Below, piece by piece: positions 6,120 to 6,421 of a DNA stretch of 6,421 bases (positions are counted from its first letter, which is position 1; every line of letters starts with the position of its first letter). Below the pieces are notes generated by a model, which was given only the letters and a program-made list of their open reading frames with translations, did not search any database and was not told where the DNA came from. The DNA comes from Sutterella sp. (lineage in GTDB: Bacteria > Pseudomonadota > Gammaproteobacteria > Burkholderiales > Burkholderiaceae_F), in assembly GCA_019410445.1 (NCBI GenBank), contig DXSO01000099.1:1-6421 (forward strand). The letters are read 5' to 3'. The position numbers and the translations under genes are program-made.

Positions 6120-6166
6120 AAAAACGAGGCAAAAAACACCAGCTGTTCTGCGCTCTAACCTCGCAG
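6120..6166 (-). terminator. Attenuator-like hairpin in the rplM leader
   Basis: On the minus strand CGAGG (6159-6163) pairs with CCTCG (6125-6129), directly followed by TTTTTGTTT, which resembles an intrinsic terminator. The stem is only 5-6 bp with a 29-nt loop, so it would be weak. A competing hairpin, CTGCG (6162-6166) with CGCAG (6148-6152), shares two bases of the stem and would exclude it. The layout is that of a terminator/antiterminator pair, but the stems are short enough to be chance. Confidence 0.3.
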
Positions 6167-6283
6167 CCCATCCGCTTGATGCCTTTCACCGGGAATTTCT
6201 TGTTGATTTTCTTTTTGCCGCTTGTCGCGCCCGGTCCAGTGGAAAACGGGGAAACCGAGTGCACGGTGAAAATCAGACGCGCA

Positions 6284-6313
6284 ATAATACACGAAGCCAA
6301 AGAGAATTGCCAA
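6284..6313 (-). promoter_or_regulatory. Promoter of the rplM-rpsI unit
   Basis: TTGGCA (6308-6313, five of six to the -35 consensus) and TATTAT (6284-6289, five of six to the -10) are 18 bp apart on the minus strand. Transcription should start near 6277. The bases just after the -10 box, TGCGCG, form a GC-rich discriminator, the kind found at ribosomal promoters that are shut down by ppGpp during starvation. It is the best promoter match in the right half of the window and faces rplM. Confidence 0.75.
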
Positions 6314-6368
6314 CACTTTGTGCTGGTGATTCCGTTGTTTTCATTGTGCTTTTTTCAACTCTCAGCCA

Positions 6369-6421
6369 ATCGAGTAGGTGGTAGGCGATTAATTCGCCTA
6401 CCGACCTCTCACACCACCGCC
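6369..6421 (-). mobile_element. 3' end of a group II intron (partial; domains V-VI)
   Basis: On the minus strand, entering from the window edge, GGTGGTGTGAGAGG (6405-6418) matches the conserved 3' strand of domain V and its linker in bacterial group II introns. A perfect 9-bp hairpin with a 5-nt loop follows (6380-6402), as expected for domain VI. Then comes CCTACTCGAT, whose A (6375) lies seven bases from the predicted 3' splice site after 6369. This hairpin plus CTACTCGAT ending is, as I recall, characteristic of bacterial class C introns, which insert behind transcription terminators, and that would suit this intergenic site. The rest of the intron, including any reverse transcriptase/maturase gene, lies beyond the right edge. 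It could be a full intron or only a 3' remnant. Confidence 0.75.

Larger units (their letters stand above)
6003..6277 (-). promoter_or_regulatory. Long structured 5' leader of rplM-rpsI
   Basis: This stretch lies between the predicted transcription start and the rplM ATG and contains no convincing gene or tRNA. It holds an attenuator-like hairpin (6120-6166), a pair of 11-bp direct repeats able to form two exclusive hairpins (6054-6087), and an 8-bp long-range complement (6184-6191 with 6264-6271) that could close an outer domain. The ribosome-binding site is at 6008-6013. Folded leaders that bind the encoded protein are common for ribosomal operons, and L13 autoregulation is known in E. coli and in Firmicutes with a different structure. 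Whether this belongs to any known leader class cannot be told by eye. Confidence 0.5.

Noticed and set aside
5824..6300. A 158-codon minus-strand frame covering the rplM leader
   Set aside because: It runs out of frame into rplM, and its upstream part overlaps the promoter and hairpins. The translated residues look random.
1..6421. CRISPR arrays, tRNA or rRNA genes, insertion-sequence transposases, toxin-antitoxin or defence genes
   Set aside because: No regularly spaced repeats, no cloverleaf sequence, and no protein of these families in any frame. Only the intron end at the right edge is mobile-element related.

Overview
The window holds six complete protein genes, all on the minus strand. 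Read in the direction of transcription (right to left) they are rplM (ribosomal protein L13), rpsI (S9), argC (arginine biosynthesis), yajC, secD and secF (the SecDF-YajC accessory complex of the Sec translocon). The proteins are intact and close to their families' usual lengths. Protein character and the rplM-rpsI-argC order suggest a betaproteobacterium of the order Burkholderiales, perhaps a Sutterellaceae-like gut lineage. The order-level placement is moderately supported; the family is a guess.

Layout, right to left. The last ~53 bases (6369-6421) look like the 3' end of a group II intron on the minus strand: part of domain V, a domain VI hairpin with a candidate branch-point A, and a CGAT-type 3' end. 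About 55 bp further on is a good sigma70-type promoter with a GC-rich discriminator. It starts a leader of about 275 nt before rplM that can fold into several alternative hairpins. rpsI follows after 11 bp with its ribosome-binding site overlapping the rplM stop. The unit closes with a large hairpin and then a classic Rho-independent terminator. argC is a separate single-gene unit. A promoter with a perfect TATAAT -10 box then begins the yajC-secD-secF unit. A 301-bp gene-free spacer with two strong stem-loops separates yajC from secD, while secD and secF are only 20 bp apart. The left 215 bp is AT-rich and non-coding, with a promoter pointing out of the left edge.

Functionally there are three units: ribosome assembly (L13 of the large subunit, S9 of the small), one step of arginine synthesis, and proton-motive-force-driven help for protein export. 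The genes themselves are ordinary housekeeping genes. What deserves attention lies between them: the intron end, the long folded rplM leader, the structured yajC-secD spacer, and the direct joining of argC to the yajC-secDF cluster. I found no convincing undescribed protein system.
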